A stretch of 5,369 nucleotides of DNA from a bacterium. Its GTDB lineage: Bacteria > JALSQH01. Below, in pieces: positions 4,729 through 5,369 of this stretch. The stretch is from positions 1 through 5,369 of the forward strand of contig JALTID010000020.1 in assembly GCA_027004335.1 (NCBI GenBank), in the 5' to 3' direction. Within the stretch, counting starts at the first letter, position 1. Every line of letters begins with the position of its first letter. Under the pieces are notes generated by a model that was not told the DNA's origin, ran no database searches, and saw only the letters and a program-made list of their open reading frames with translations. The position numbers were made by a program, and so were the translations under genes.

Positions 4729-5369
4729 ATGAATGAACGATGTCCCCCCCTGTGGTATGTAGAAACGGTTGGGGACAGTTTGTATTACTATTACAGAGTA
4801 GAAAGTTTTATTTATCAAGGAGAGTCTAAGTTTCAGAAAATAGATGTTGTGGACACATGCGAATTGGGAAGAGTTCTCTTCCTGGATGAGAAAATACAAT
4901 CTGCGGAAATTGATGAGTTTATATACCATGAAATGCTGGTTCATCCCGCAATGTTTCTTCATCCTGCCCCTGAAAAAGTTTTGGTGATTGGTGGGGGAGA
5001 AGGTGCAACTCTCAGGGAAGTGCTGCTTCATCCATCTGTAAAGAAAGCAATCATGGTTGATATAGATAAAGAACTTGTGGACACATGTAAAAAGTATCTT
5101 GAAAAGTGGCATAAAGGTGCCTTTGACAACCCACGAAGTGAGGTAATTTTTGATGATGCAAGAAAATTTATTTTTGAAGAGGACGAAAAATTTGATGTGA
5201 TCATTTCAGATCTTACTGAACCACTGGAGGAAGGTCCATCTGTTTACCTTTTTACAAAAGAGTTTTATCAGAAGGTGTACCAGCAGCTGAGTGATGAAGG
5301 GGTGTTTGTTACCCAGGCTGGAAGTGCTGACATCTATTATTATAATTTACCTGTTACTCTTTACAGGAC
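4729..5369 (+). CDS. speE: Polyamine aminopropyltransferase (spermidine/thermospermine synthase family), 3' end missing
   Basis: 213 complete codons before the right edge; family members are about 280-320 residues. It transfers the aminopropyl group from decarboxylated AdoMet to an amine. An N-terminal beta domain (about 8-60) precedes a Rossmann methyltransferase-like domain with IGGGEGATLRE (87-97), acidic D111 in VDID (donor binding) and DDA (142-144). The active-site loop reads SDLTEPLEEGPSVYLFTKEF (160-179), with D161 the probable catalytic acid, then FVTQAG. Common spermidine synthases have D-S-T/S-D-P there; D-L-x-D/E-P with G-P and L-Y/F-T-K-x-F-Y is the ACL5 (thermospermine synthase) pattern, also near bacterial aminopropylagmatine synthases. 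Start: ATG 4729 with GGAG (4720-4723) five bases upstream. It follows speD by 21 bases. A run of seven C (4744-4750) covers codons 6-8. Confidence 0.92.
   Translation, partial: MNERCPPLWYVETVGDSLYYYYRVESFIYQGESKFQKIDVVDTCELGRVLFLDEKIQSAEIDEFIYHEMLVHPAMFLHPAPEKVLVIGGGEGATLREVLLHPSVKKAIMVDIDKELVDTCKKYLEKWHKGAFDNPRSEVIFDDARKFIFEEDEKFDVIISDLTEPLEEGPSVYLFTKEFYQKVYQQLSDEGVFVTQAGSADIYYYNLPVTLYR

Noticed and set aside
4624-5112. Minus-strand ORF of 162 codons across the end of speD and the start of speE
   Set aside because: It is a shadow of two well-recognised plus-strand genes and has no domain-like sequence.

Overview
The window is AT-rich and carries a bacterial gene layout: Shine-Dalgarno sites, sigma-70-like promoter words, a lipobox lipoprotein and polycistronic spacing. 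The lipoprotein, an ETF-quinone oxidoreductase-type flavoprotein with iron-sulfur clusters, a ferritin-like/VIT1 iron protein and a class 1B AdoMet decarboxylase with a thermospermine-synthase-like aminopropyltransferase fit a diderm, anaerobic or microaerophilic bacterium, possibly thermophilic. I cannot assign a genus.

Left part (1-3583), minus strand. Reading from right to left: an SGNH/GDSL-type lipoprotein (3583-2036), a FixC-like flavoprotein with a fused FixX-like ferredoxin tail (1996-488), and the N-terminal part of a ferritin-like domain fused to a VIT1 iron transporter (439-1, running off the left edge). Gaps are 39 and 48 bases, so the three may be co-transcribed. However, the flavoprotein has no SD and its own well-formed promoter sits just upstream, placed so that its mRNA would be nearly leaderless.

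Middle (3584-4192), no intact gene. It holds a promoter for the lipoprotein pointing left, a decayed transposase relic whose last third is clearly IS256/Mutator-type with a single-base frameshift, about 100 bases (4032-4130) in which I see nothing convincing, and a strong promoter pointing right. The TTGACA -35 boxes of the two divergent promoters lie on either side of the relic, both facing outward, inside a 7-bp inverted match. This suggests that both flanking transcription units may use outward-facing -35 boxes left by an IS.

Right part (4193-5369), plus strand: a polyamine operon. A short open reading frame of 21-24 codons with its own SD precedes speD (GTG start, preceded by an overlapping ATG-AAG-TGA mini-ORF). 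Then comes speE, 21 bases downstream and cut by the right edge. SpeD makes decarboxylated AdoMet, the aminopropyl donor that SpeE uses. The leader ORF and mini-ORF are the best candidates here for undescribed translational regulation. SpeE carries the DL-T-E-P...G-P...L-F-T-K-E-F-Y pattern of the ACL5 (thermospermine synthase) group rather than the usual spermidine synthase D-S-T/S-D-P pattern.
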